Origin: Phycisphaeraceae bacterium
GTDB taxonomy: Bacteria; Planctomycetota; Phycisphaerae; Phycisphaerales; Phycisphaeraceae
Length of the DNA stretch: 34,302 nt
Direction: 5' to 3'
NCBI GenBank assembly: GCA_029260655.1
Contig: JAJDCU010000036.1
Location: 1-34,302, forward strand
A program made the translations under genes and the position numbers. The notes below the pieces were generated by a model, which did not search any database, was not told where the DNA came from, and was given only the letters and a program-made list of their open reading frames with translations. Of the stretch, positions 25,542 to 33,482 are shown in pieces. The first letter of the stretch is position 1. Each line of letters starts with the position of its first letter.

Positions 25542-26489
25542 CTAGCTGGCGTTGCGTTTCGCGGCGCCGTCGGAGCCACCTTTGACGCCGTTGTTAGCAC
25601 CACCTTTGGCACCATCCTTGGCGTCGCCTTTAGGCTCACCGTTTTGTCCGCCGTTGTTGCCGTTCTGGTCGCGTCGCTCGAACTGGCGTGCGGCGATCTC
25701 CAACCGATCCGCGACCTGGACCATCGTGTCCGGGCGTTTGGGCGCGTCGGTCTGGATGCAGTCCATGACCAGGCTGGACAGGGCCGGGGGCACCAGCTCG
25801 TTCACTTCGATCGGGGTTTTGCAGGTGTCCTCGGTTCGCAAGCTGATCCCGGCGGAACCTTTGGGGATCAGGGTCGGCACGTGCTTGCTGGTCAACAGCC
25901 AGTACATCGTCGCGCCCAGGTTAAAGACATCGGTCTGCGGCGTGATGCTGCGGCGCTGCACTTGCTCGGGGGCGATGTAATCGGGCGTGCCCTGGATCCG
26001 TTCCTTGACCGTCCCGATCGGGCAGCTCTGGCCGAAGTCGATGATCTTGATGTGCCCCTTGTCTGTGATCATGATGTTGTTGGGCTTGATGTCGGCGTGG
26101 ACGTACCCGCCCTTATGCATCACGCCCAGGCCCTGGGCAACCTCTCGGCAGAGCTGGCACAAGGCCCCCAGGTTCTCGGGCTGGTGCTTCTCCAGGGTCG
26201 CGCCGTCGACCATCTCCATCAGCACAAGGATCTCGCTGGTGCGGATGAAGTTGCGCTGACGGATCAGCTTGATGCTTTTACGGAGGGTGGGGTGATCGAA
26301 CTTCTGGGCGACCTCGTGCTCGGAGATCGCCTGGTCGACGAATCGCTGGTCGCTGGGCGAACTCTTGACCACGCGCTTGAGCGCAAAGAGCTGGCTCTTG
26401 CCGTCTTTGACGGCATAGATGGTGCTCCGCGCCCCAACACCAAGCGTTGCAAGGACTTCGTACCCGAGGATTTCACTGAACTCGGCCAT
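25542..26489 (-). CDS. Hanks-type serine/threonine protein kinase
   Basis: The protein is 315 aa from ATG 26489; an in-frame GTG lies at 26522. Kinase landmarks: glycine loop LGVGARSTIY (16-25), ATP-binding Lys38 in FALKRV, a helix-C glutamate near 57-59, catalytic VHADIKPNN (His131-Ala132-Asp133, Lys135, Asn138), metal-binding Asp151 in DFGQ, and YIAPE at 171-175. Ala replaces Arg of the HRD motif, so this is a non-RD kinase, which in other families means no need for activation-loop phosphorylation. There is no transmembrane segment or sensor domain; the last roughly 40 residues are a hydrophilic Gly/Asn/Lys/Asp tail. It precedes the DUF4159 gene by 246 bp, in which I see no gene. Substrates are unknown. 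Confidence 0.92.
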   Translation of the reverse strand: MAEFSEILGYEVLATLGVGARSTIYAVKDGKSQLFALKRVVKSSPSDQRFVDQAISEHEVAQKFDHPTLRKSIKLIRQRNFIRTSEILVLMEMVDGATLEKHQPENLGALCQLCREVAQGLGVMHKGGYVHADIKPNNIMITDKGHIKIIDFGQSCPIGTVKERIQGTPDYIAPEQVQRRSITPQTDVFNLGATMYWLLTSKHVPTLIPKGSAGISLRTEDTCKTPIEVNELVPPALSSLVMDCIQTDAPKRPDTMVQVADRLEIAARQFERRDQNGNNGGQNGEPKGDAKDGAKGGANNGVKGGSDGAAKRNAS

Positions 26490-26956
26490 AACATCGCACG
26501 GGCAGGATGAAACGGGATGCACCTAAAAAAAGTATGCGCAAACCGTCACAACGCCCTATATCCCCCGCCAGATTGTCCGAATAACCGAATAAAACTATGT
26601 CCCTACTGTATACGACGGCCACCCATCACACAACGGCCAGCCCGGTTTTAATCGTCCCACACATGGGAAAACTTGATCTCCCGGGCCTTTATTCGCCTAA
26701 CCTCATCGCTTTGAGGGGCCTGACCCTGCCCCCTGCCCCTGCCCCCTGCCCCCTGCCGGGTTGTAGTCGCAGACACCGCCGGCCCATGGCAGGTGTAACG
26801 CACTAGAGCGCTCAATATTGACCCCGAAACCCCGCAATTGACTGTCCGCACGATTAAGCCGGCATCCCGGCCGACAGGGGCATAAGTGCGGTCATAGGCA
26901 TCCCGCCGGCGGTCTCGGCGGACCGTGCCGTGGGGATGGAGGGTGCTACAGGTGGA
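26490..26956. other. Intergenic region without a supported gene
   Basis: About 470 bp between two minus-strand genes. The stretch next to the kinase is AT-rich on the plus strand (AAAAAAA at 26525-26531) and may hold its promoter. The middle contains a C/T-rich tandem repeat. The remaining GC-rich part has the repeated phrase GGCATCCCG but no open frame with protein features. No clear terminator was found. Confidence 0.5.
26724..26757. repeat. Short tandem repeat, unit CCCCCTG (6-7 bp)
   Basis: The stretch consists of five imperfect copies of CCCCCTG/CCCCTG in a row in intergenic DNA. Copy number of such tracts is often unstable. The minus strand is G-rich (runs of four to five G), so it could form a quadruplex-like structure. 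Confidence 0.7.
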
Positions 26957-27559
26957 TCAGTTCAGCAACTGCTGACGGAACCAAGCGTCGGGGAAGCTGG
27001 TTGTGGCGGTCTGGGACCCGATTTGAGCGAAAACGCTCTCCTTGGTGATCCCGTGACGCTGTTGAAGCTGCTGGACCAGGCGGACGAGTTGACCGAGCTG
27101 GGCCTCGGTGAATCGGCCTCTTTCACCGTCGCCGATCAGGCAGATGCCGATGGCGTCGGGCCAGGGCTCGGCCTGGTGGTCAAAGAAGCTGCCGGGGGTC
27201 TGCCCCGACCAGCGTGACCCGACCTCGATCTTGCCGTCGTCGGCACCCGGGCCGTTGTCGATCACGAAGTGGTAGCCCAAGCCCCCCCGTCCGAGCTGGC
27301 GGTGAACGTGGTCCAGGGTCATGGCCGACCCCTGGGGGGTTCGGCTGTCGTGGATCACGATCGAGCCCCAACGGGCCTGCTCGACATCGGTCTGGACAAG
27401 CGTGTCCTGAGACTGGCTGGCAACATCAATCGACTGCAAGGCGACCCCGGCCCCTGACGCGATCGGGCCAGGCTCCAGGACCATGAGCATACCGCTGGTC
27501 ACCGTCATCGCGACGACCAGAGCCCCCAGCACCAGCATTGTTCGACGATCCGGAACCAA
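26957..27559 (-). CDS. Membrane-anchored amidase_2/PGRP-fold protein, probably degenerate
   Basis: The protein is 200 aa. A TTG at 27559 is taken as start because it adds the Arg-Arg stretch before the membrane helix MLVLGALVVAMTVTSGMLMVL; ATG at 27538 is the alternative. The domain resembles N-acetylmuramoyl-L-alanine amidase type 2: WGSIVIHDSRT with the first zinc-ligand His, GLGYHFVIDNG with the conserved Tyr-His, and IGICLIGDGERGRFTEAQLGQL. The usual closing motif GHrD...CPG, which supplies the other two zinc ligands, is replaced by IGSQTATTSFPDAW. It may therefore bind peptidoglycan without cutting it, as non-catalytic PGRPs do. A minus-strand TATAAT lies 50 bp upstream. Confidence 0.8.
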   Translation of the reverse strand: MVPDRRTMLVLGALVVAMTVTSGMLMVLEPGPIASGAGVALQSIDVASQSQDTLVQTDVEQARWGSIVIHDSRTPQGSAMTLDHVHRQLGRGGLGYHFVIDNGPGADDGKIEVGSRWSGQTPGSFFDHQAEPWPDAIGICLIGDGERGRFTEAQLGQLVRLVQQLQQRHGITKESVFAQIGSQTATTSFPDAWFRQQLLN

Positions 27560-27608
27560 CGGCTTCCCATCACTTAAAAGGTGTTTACCTTGCCAATACT
27601 AAATCTAC

Positions 27609-27614
27609 ATTATA
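27609..27614 (-). promoter_or_regulatory. Candidate -10 box of the amidase-like gene
   Basis: The minus strand reads TATAAT, a perfect -10 hexamer, in an AT-rich patch 50 bp before the TTG start. No convincing -35 is seen at 16-18 bp. The start of transcription would leave a leader of about 43 nt. Confidence 0.4.
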
Positions 27615-27686
27615 TTCGGCCGTACACCTAACGTTCTTTGAATTTCAAGCCCATTTTAGTGTGATAACCCACAAAAAGTCCGGTTA

Positions 27687-27908
27687 TCAGCGTTGTTCCA
27701 ATGGCGCGAGCCTTTGCCGAAGCGCCGGCCGATCCTCCCCCAAAGGCGTTGTCTGTCTGGGCGGACGATACTCCCCGCGCAGCGACTGGTAACGCTCGAA
27801 GGGCGTTCGCGGTGTCCCATCAACGAATAACGCCTTCTGACACCCCCCCGCCAGCAGCAGCGCCGCCAGCGCCAGACCCGACCCAATCCATCGACCTGAT
27901 CGCTTCAT
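27687..27908 (-). CDS. Small lipoprotein of unknown function
   Basis: The protein is 73 aa from the ATG at 27908. MKRSGRWIGSGLALAALLLAGGC is a classic lipoprotein signal with lipobox LAGGC. The mature part QKALFVDGTPRTPFERYQSLRGEYRP is hydrophilic and arginine-rich; the RTPFERYxxLRGxYRP phrase is one I associate with short planctomycete lipoproteins of unknown role, a recollection and not a search result. A perfect 7-bp inverted repeat GATAACC/GGTTATC (27663-27669 and 27682-27688) covers its stop codon and might act in termination. Confidence 0.7.
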   Translation of the reverse strand: MKRSGRWIGSGLALAALLLAGGCQKALFVDGTPRTPFERYQSLRGEYRPPRQTTPLGEDRPALRQRLAPLEQR

Positions 27909-28114
27909 TGCCGGATTGTAGCCCTCGCTATCTCCGTCTACAACCATAGATTATCACACCCGCCAGTTATCCCCGTCCCGCCAGGTACTCAGCCGCCTCA
28001 GCCCGGCACCTGCCTAGCCATGGCCGGCGCCCGTTTAGCCGCGGCCGCCTGGCTGTGCCAGCGGGCAACCCACGCCAGCACCCACACCTCCAATAACCAC
28101 CCCATGAACGAGGC

Positions 28115-28996
28115 CTATCGATGATCAATCCGCCCCGTCGCCCCCATCAGTTCATCCATGACGCCCCATTGCCGCCGGACCACTCGCCAGGTCGCCGCCC
28201 ACAGCCAAAGCAGCACCCCCGCCCACCCCAGCGCCCCCGCCATCGGCAGCCAAACCGTCTCCCACCTCCCGGCTACCCAGCCCAGAGAGACCAACCCAAA
28301 GAACACACCGAACATCCCCACCAACACAACCAGCGCCAAGACCCAACACCGCTCGAGCCTGCGCCAGGCGTCCGTCAACAACCTGTCTCCTGCGCGCTGC
28401 GCCACGATCCGAAGATACCGCCAGGCCGACAGTAGCCCCAGCAGATACATCGCGTGCGCGAAAAGAAACAGCACATCAAACGCCGGCACCCCCGGTATCC
28501 CCGGCGCCCCCGCCCCGCCGGGTTGCCATTTAATATCCCAGCTCCCAAACAGCTTCTGCTCGCCAAACAACACCGCCGCCACCGCGCCCAACAGCAGCAG
28601 CAACAGCATCGCCGCCCCAACCATCGTCCCAACCCGCGCCCCGACCCGGTAGCCCCGATCTAACGCCGGCTCCACCCGACCCGGCTGCGCCCGCGTCAAT
28701 AACCAAAACCCGTAAGCCGACACACACACACCCACATATACGATCGGCAGAGCCACGAACACCGACGCACGCAGCCACCACGCCCCCCGCCAAAGCCCGC
28801 CAAGCCAATCCGCCGGCGCGCTGGCCAACCGGTCACCCCGGGCCGACACCACCACCAGCATCCCGCACTCCGGACAACTCGCCGATAGCGCAAGCGTCCG
28901 CAGGTTGTACCCGCACTCGGCGCACACCAGGTCTCCCGCAATCCGCCCGTCGACGATTGGGGCGATTTCAGTGATGGGTGCTCTGGACGAAGACAT
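28115..28996 (-). CDS. Zinc-ribbon multi-pass membrane protein of unknown function
   Basis: The protein is 293 aa from the ATG at 28996; the open frame upstream to 29203 runs through a non-coding repeat and is rejected. Residues about 25-50 are a zinc ribbon (CAECGYNLRTLALSASCPECG), the form seen at the front of many planctomycete membrane proteins. About six hydrophobic segments follow, with a glycine/proline-rich loop (PGGAGAPGIPGVP). Function is unknown. The minus strand has TATTAT seven bases before the ATG and no Shine-Dalgarno sequence. Between its stop and the small lipoprotein (27909-28114) I see nothing firm, only a 35-codon open frame at 27998-28105. Confidence 0.75.
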   Translation of the reverse strand: MSSSRAPITEIAPIVDGRIAGDLVCAECGYNLRTLALSASCPECGMLVVVSARGDRLASAPADWLGGLWRGAWWLRASVFVALPIVYVGVCVSAYGFWLLTRAQPGRVEPALDRGYRVGARVGTMVGAAMLLLLLLGAVAAVLFGEQKLFGSWDIKWQPGGAGAPGIPGVPAFDVLFLFAHAMYLLGLLSAWRYLRIVAQRAGDRLLTDAWRRLERCWVLALVVLVGMFGVFFGLVSLGWVAGRWETVWLPMAGALGWAGVLLWLWAATWRVVRRQWGVMDELMGATGRIDHR

Positions 28997-29003
28997 GCCA
29001 GAG

Positions 29004-29009
29004 ATAATA
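29004..29009 (-). promoter_or_regulatory. -10-like box directly ahead of the zinc-ribbon gene
   Basis: The minus strand reads TATTAT, then CTCTGGC, then ATG (28996). A transcript starting seven bases after the hexamer would begin at the start codon. No good -35 is visible. Confidence 0.35.
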
Positions 29010-29068
29010 CGAGCCGCCAACAAGGCCGGTTCGTATCGGAAGCAAAAGAGATTCCGAAAAAGAACGGT

Positions 29069-29193
29069 TTCACCACAGAGGCGCCGAGGCCGCAGAGAAA
29101 ACCGCGGAGGGGTAGGTGTCCACAAATTGCGCAGATGACGCAGACTAAGAACCGGCGAGCAAACGTACGACTCCCCATCTGCGCAATCCGCGG
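29069..29193. repeat. Intergenic repeat-like element with inverted repeats
   Basis: The left part reads TTCACCACAGAGGCGCCGAG then GCCGCAGAGAAA, a phrase type (CACAGAGGC...GCAGAGAAA) that I recall from dispersed intergenic repeats of several bacterial phyla. The right part has TTGCGCAGAT (29127-29136) and its exact reverse complement ATCTGCGCAA (29177-29186) around a 40-base loop, each near a CCGCGG. It fills the gap between two minus-strand genes. Confidence 0.5.
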
Positions 29194-29215
29194 ATACCGT
29201 CACTCCGGCGGATCA

Positions 29216-30214
29216 TTATTTGTCGTTATCCATAACCAGCCGCTTCGCCTCGATCAGGCCGCCGGCCAGGCCGATGAGCAGGGTCGTGACAGCGAAGACA
29301 AGAAGCGAGAACGCCAGAGCGTCTTCGTTCTCTATCCCGGGGTAGGTCGTCAACAGCAGCAGTGCCGCCCCCTCGCGCAGACCCAGCCCCGCCACGCTGA
29401 TCGGGATCATCGTCGCCAGGATCATCGCGGATCGTATCCACCCGATCGAGACTAACGACAGCTCCAACCCAAGCGACTGGCTCAGCAGGTACCAGCCGGC
29501 CACGCCCATCAGGTGGGCCGCGACCGAGAGGGTGTAGACCAGGAAGGTTTGCCGACCTGAGAGTTGGCGAGAGTCTCGGACGGCCTGGCGCAGTGTGTTC
29601 AGCCTGACCCCGCCGAGTTTGCCGACCATGCCGCGTAGTTTCGAAACAACCGGGCCGGGCGACCGGTCGAACAGGATCACCAGCGCCAAGACCATGACGA
29701 GCAAGGCTGAGAGGATCGCAACAAGCGCCTGCCATGACCCGTCGGGGCGCTCCAGCATCCAGAACACCGCGCCCAGCGCGCACAGTGACACGGTTGCGGC
29801 GATGCGGTCGTAGAACAAGGCCACGGCGGTGCCCAAGTAATGCTTATGATCGCCGGAGAGTTTGTAGAAGCGTATGGCGATGCCCGTGAAATTGCCGCCG
29901 GGCAGGAACAATCCGTAGAAGCGGGTCGCGAGGTTGATCTGGAAGATCTGCCCGGTACCCCAGCCGTGCCCGTGCGCGTTACAGAGCCGCCTGAGTCGGT
30001 CTGCGGTGGACCATTGCATCAGGAGAGCCAGGGCCGCAGCGCCCAGCACGAGAGACCAACGTGCGGTCGTGATTGTGTCCCACACATCGGTGATCGGGAC
30101 CTTGTAGAACAGCACCGCCAGGACCGCCAGACCGATCACGACGCGCAAGAGCCTGCCCCACAGCGGCTTTCGTCTAGCCGGTCCGGCGTCGGTCTGCGTC
30201 GGCGCCTTAGGCAT
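29216..30214 (-). CDS. Lysylphosphatidylglycerol-synthase-TM / UPF0104-like membrane protein
   Basis: The protein is 332 aa with about eight membrane helices. ATRFYGLFLPGGNFTGIAIRFYKLSGDHK matches the conserved core of the LPG_synthase_TM family (the flippase-like half of MprF and related proteins such as archaeal AglD), and PISVAGLGLREGAALLLL is the typical second motif. These proteins move or shield lipids across the membrane; no catalytic aminoacyl-transferase domain is attached. ATG at 30214 lies six bases after the stop of the phosphodiesterase-like gene, so it is the last gene of a tight operon. Its lipid substrate is unknown. Confidence 0.87.
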   Translation of the reverse strand: MPKAPTQTDAGPARRKPLWGRLLRVVIGLAVLAVLFYKVPITDVWDTITTARWSLVLGAAALALLMQWSTADRLRRLCNAHGHGWGTGQIFQINLATRFYGLFLPGGNFTGIAIRFYKLSGDHKHYLGTAVALFYDRIAATVSLCALGAVFWMLERPDGSWQALVAILSALLVMVLALVILFDRSPGPVVSKLRGMVGKLGGVRLNTLRQAVRDSRQLSGRQTFLVYTLSVAAHLMGVAGWYLLSQSLGLELSLVSIGWIRSAMILATMIPISVAGLGLREGAALLLLTTYPGIENEDALAFSLLVFAVTTLLIGLAGGLIEAKRLVMDNDK

Positions 30215-30220
30215 GGCTCG

Positions 30221-31486
30221 TCACGCCCCCGCGGCGGAGACGTCGACCGCCCGATTGTTTGGGATGAACACGGCCCGGCCGGTCATATGCTCGGCGGGCC
30301 GTTCGCCCAGCAGCGACATGACGGTCGACGCGAAGTCGGTAAGCAGCATCGGTTCGTCCGTCACGTCATACCCCTTCTCGCCCATCACGAGGTACCCCTC
30401 CTCGGAGGGGTGGTCAGGCAGGTGGCCGTGGTTTCCGCGGTGGCGGGCGCTACGCAACCGTGGCCGCAGCAGCCGGTCTGTGAGCCCCAGGAAGAGGTTC
30501 GCCAGGGGGTTGTAGAAGTCGTGCGGGAAGAATGTGTGCCCGTGGTCCGCGAAGCAGTAGAGTTCACCGTGGCGCGGGTGATCGAAGCATATCCCGTACT
30601 CGTGCATCTGCCGGTGCGTATGCACGGAGGTGTGCTCGAGGCCTTCGAGCAGTCGGGTAATCGCGATGCGGGCGCGCTCGGTCTTGAACCAGAAGCGCAC
30701 GGCGGAGACCTCCGCGAAGTAGACGTACTCATCACGGGGGACGCCGCTATGCTTGAGCAGCCTCTTGATATTGACCGACGAACGGATCGGCTCCTGGCCG
30801 TGGTCGACCAACAGCATCATCGTCACCCCGACCTCCCGGCAGCGCGCGTGCAGCCGTTCAATGAAGCCGTCGACGTAGCGGAGCTTCTCCGTGGTCTTGT
30901 CCATCTGGTCCAGGTGCCAGTGCGAGTACAGGTCGAACCCGTAAAACTCGACGAAGTCCAGCCGCTTACCCGCGCGTGGGAAGATACTCAGTCCTTTTTC
31001 CATATCAATGAAGTGCTTGCAGAAGACGTAACCGGCGTCCTTGGGCCCCAGCTCGTGGAGGATCGATGTGTGGCCGCCGATCTCGTCCAGGCACTTGGGG
31101 TCGGTCTCCCTTCGTGTGTACTTCATCCGGTGTTGATTGAACTGGCGTCGACGCCGCCAGGGCACGGCGGGCAGGTCGTTGCTGCTGTCGATCAGGTGCA
31201 TGAAGCACTGAGCGGTTGTGGTGACGCTGTCGGGCAGGAGGTTCAGGAACTTGCTCATCGCCGACAGCGGCGCGTCGTCTTTGAGGCTGACCTGCCAGAT
31301 CAGGTTCTTGTGCGGCCCGACCCCGGTCAAGAGCGTGGGGGTCAGCTCGGTGCTGGGGATGGTCCGCATGCGGCAGGATGGATAGTCTTGCAGCAGGCCG
31401 TGGACATAGGGCGTGTGCTCCAGCCCCACGCGCCGACGGTCAAGCCCGGGCACGTAGCACACAAAGAGTTTCGTCGTGTCCGACAT
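30221..31486 (-). CDS. Type I phosphodiesterase/nucleotide pyrophosphatase-like protein (alkaline phosphatase superfamily)
   Basis: The protein is 421 aa; GGAG lies five bases before the ATG at 31486. No signal peptide is seen, so it is probably cytoplasmic. Alkaline-phosphatase-superfamily metal sites are visible: VPGLD near the N-terminus, STELTPTLLTG with a candidate Thr nucleophile, FYGFDLYSHWHLDQ (Asp and His), LLVDHGQE (Asp-His), and RGNHGHLPDHPSEEGYLVMGEKGY (last His). The middle is longer and more divergent than in typical nucleotide pyrophosphatases. It sits 15 bp after a glycosyltransferase gene and 6 bp before a flippase-like gene, suggesting a phosphate-ester step in lipid or glycan-lipid metabolism. 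The substrate cannot be read from the sequence. Confidence 0.82.
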   Translation of the reverse strand: MSDTTKLFVCYVPGLDRRRVGLEHTPYVHGLLQDYPSCRMRTIPSTELTPTLLTGVGPHKNLIWQVSLKDDAPLSAMSKFLNLLPDSVTTTAQCFMHLIDSSNDLPAVPWRRRRQFNQHRMKYTRRETDPKCLDEIGGHTSILHELGPKDAGYVFCKHFIDMEKGLSIFPRAGKRLDFVEFYGFDLYSHWHLDQMDKTTEKLRYVDGFIERLHARCREVGVTMMLLVDHGQEPIRSSVNIKRLLKHSGVPRDEYVYFAEVSAVRFWFKTERARIAITRLLEGLEHTSVHTHRQMHEYGICFDHPRHGELYCFADHGHTFFPHDFYNPLANLFLGLTDRLLRPRLRSARHRGNHGHLPDHPSEEGYLVMGEKGYDVTDEPMLLTDFASTVMSLLGERPAEHMTGRAVFIPNNRAVDVSAAGA

Positions 31487-31501
31487 CGAGTCTCCATCAT
31501 G

Positions 31502-33112
31502 TCACGGCGTTTCTGGGTCCGAGAGTGTCTGGCCCACTGGGCCCCAGCGGAAGGCCTTGACGCCCGTGGCTTGTGGAAGTTCTATCGGCTGTGTGTGGTT
31601 CTGGATGTATAAAGCCGTCTCGGTGGGGACGAACCACCGGGCGCCGAAGTGGTCCGCCTCGATCACGATCAGCCCTGATGGGTGCTCCTGGATGAGGCGT
31701 TGAACCGACTCGGCCGTGGTAATGACCGGCCTGCCCGTAATTCTATGGTCCGTGAACTCATCCCGGCCGGCGGCCTGGCTGACGCTGAGTTCCACGTCGA
31801 GTCGCCCAAGGTAGTAGACCGCCTTGGGGGGTTCCGAGCAGACGACGAACCGTGTCTCCCGGGCGATCGACTCGAGCGTCTTGGCGGCAGTCGTCCAGTC
31901 CTCCCGGGCGTACGGCCCAAACGCCTGACCGGTAAGCATCTTCCGTGACAGCTTGTACTCGGGACTGACCCACGCGGCGCATAGCAGCCCGAACACCAGG
32001 AACGCCCACACCGCATGGCCGACCCACCGGCGTAACGCAAAGGGCTCGCCGAACACCTGCCCGAGCACCGACCTCGCCGAGGTGTGCAACCACAAAAGCA
32101 GCCCGTCCAGCGCGATCGCCCACAAGGCAAAGAAGAAAGGCCAGGCGTATGCCAGGTACCGCATGTTCTTGAAGGGCATCAACGAATGGATGATCAACGC
32201 GGCTACAAATACGACCAGACAGAACCAGGCCGGTCGCCTCCTTGTCGCCAGCGCCGCCACCGCCGCAAAGATGAACCCCGTCCATAGAAGCGGGTACGAG
32301 TCGCCGAAAAAACGGTGGTAGTAGGCGACCTCGCCGCGCTGCGGTATCGACCACAGCCGTGGTGTCTGAAATTTCTCGACCATCTGCGACAGCGCGCCGC
32401 TGAACTCAAGGCCCAGCCAGACGGCCGGGACGCCTGCCGTTATGACCAGCACCAGCCACACGACGGCCCGTCGGCGCTGCTCCCGGTCGCACCGTACCAG
32501 TAGCCCCACGAACTCGGACCCCGCCCAGAGCGTCAGCACCAGCGCGGCGATCGCCGTGGTCGTCTGAAGATGCCACGCCAAAAGCCCGCAGACCAGTGCC
32601 AGCGCGCCTACCACGATCCGGCCCGTGCGCGCCAGTTTGCCTGTCACGATCGCGTACACACACACCGCCGTCAGCCAGACCAGCAGCGCGTGGGGCATGT
32701 AGAACCGGACCATCGAGGAGAACCCGATCACGTCCGATGCCATCCCGAGCAGGAATGCGCCGATCCACGCAGCCCGTCGACCCGCCACGCGCCCAAGCCA
32801 GCCGAACACCGCCGTGACCAGCAGCGCCCCGGCGAGAAGCGACGGCAGCCGCGCCGACGCCCAGCTCTCGCCGAACAACCGGTAGCAGGCCGCGACCGCG
32901 TAGGTGTACGCCCTGGCCCGTGTGTACGGACCGCCGCCCTCGTTAATCATCAGCGTCCCGTCATCGACCAGCGACCGGGCCGACAGGACGTGCAAAAACT
33001 CATCGATGTGGGGCGTCGGGCTGATGAACTGGGACATGACCGCCAGCGCGATGACGAAAACCGCCAGCATCTCGAGGCAGGTCACTACGAGGCTGGGCCG
33101 GCTGTTTTCCAT
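31502..33112 (-). CDS. Multi-pass membrane glycosyltransferase, GT39-like (GT-C fold)
   Basis: The protein is 536 aa from the ATG at 33112; the frame is open to a TTG at 33157 and the start is uncertain. About ten membrane helices are seen. The first outer loop has SPTPHIDEFLHVLSARSLVDDG with acidic residues at the catalytic place, followed by GPYTRARAYTYAVAACYRLFGESWASARLPSLLAGAL, the arrangement of GT39/PMT-2-type enzymes. SLMPFKNMRYLAYAWPFFF resembles the R-Y motif near the later helices. A soluble C-terminal domain of about 140 residues follows. It is the first gene of a three-gene operon with the phosphodiesterase and flippase-like genes. Confidence 0.8.
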   Translation of the reverse strand: MENSRPSLVVTCLEMLAVFVIALAVMSQFISPTPHIDEFLHVLSARSLVDDGTLMINEGGGPYTRARAYTYAVAACYRLFGESWASARLPSLLAGALLVTAVFGWLGRVAGRRAAWIGAFLLGMASDVIGFSSMVRFYMPHALLVWLTAVCVYAIVTGKLARTGRIVVGALALVCGLLAWHLQTTTAIAALVLTLWAGSEFVGLLVRCDREQRRRAVVWLVLVITAGVPAVWLGLEFSGALSQMVEKFQTPRLWSIPQRGEVAYYHRFFGDSYPLLWTGFIFAAVAALATRRRPAWFCLVVFVAALIIHSLMPFKNMRYLAYAWPFFFALWAIALDGLLLWLHTSARSVLGQVFGEPFALRRWVGHAVWAFLVFGLLCAAWVSPEYKLSRKMLTGQAFGPYAREDWTTAAKTLESIARETRFVVCSEPPKAVYYLGRLDVELSVSQAAGRDEFTDHRITGRPVITTAESVQRLIQEHPSGLIVIEADHFGARWFVPTETALYIQNHTQPIELPQATGVKAFRWGPVGQTLSDPETP

Positions 33113-33482
33113 AAGAACCCACTGCAACCCCCGTCCGAACAGGGCCGAAAGCCTCAAAAGCCGCCTGGCAGAAGTGGTCTATAAAAACGACGTCGCGTGG
33201 ACAGACGGCCAGGACACCGACGGCACCGGGCGGGCGTCGCTTAGGGCTGCTCCGATCAAGGCCTGACCCGGTTCACAAGCCTACCCTTGCACCGGGCCCG
33301 GCCGCCTGTCCTCGCGACGGTTGTCGGCGGGCCGCCTAAGCAACCTGCCGACCCATCAGGGACGAGAAACGATAACCACCGGGGATAAGGCTGGCAAATC
33401 CCTTGGCCTTTGGCGTGTTTGGGCGTATGCTTTAGCAATATATCTCGTCGGGGTGCGTACATCTATATAAGGATCGCAATTT
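33113..33482. other. Divergent intergenic region
   Basis: About 370 bp between the minus-strand glycosyltransferase operon and the plus-strand PIN-domain gene. It contains no supported gene. The right third is AT-rich and holds a candidate promoter and a ribosome binding site AAGGA at 33469-33473 for the PIN-domain gene. The left part presumably carries the operon promoter, but I could not identify it. Confidence 0.55.
33403..33431 (+). promoter_or_regulatory. Candidate sigma-70-type promoter of the PIN-domain gene
   Basis: TTGGCC (33403-33408) and TATGCT (33426-33431) each match four of six consensus bases with an exact 17-bp spacer. The predicted start near 33438 gives a leader of about 45 nt containing AAGGA nine bases before the ATG. 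Confidence 0.45.

Noticed and set aside
25362-26510. 382-codon plus-strand frame opposite the kinase
   Set aside because: The minus strand has a full set of kinase motifs; the plus-strand product is composition-driven.
27998-28105. 35-codon minus-strand open frame (MGWLLEVWVLAW...)
   Set aside because: Hydrophobic start but weak ribosome binding site, no homologue recognised; too short to call.
29840-31612. 590-codon open frame on the plus strand opposite the phosphodiesterase and glycosyltransferase genes
   Set aside because: It is the shadow of two well-supported minus-strand genes in high-GC DNA; its protein has no domain features.
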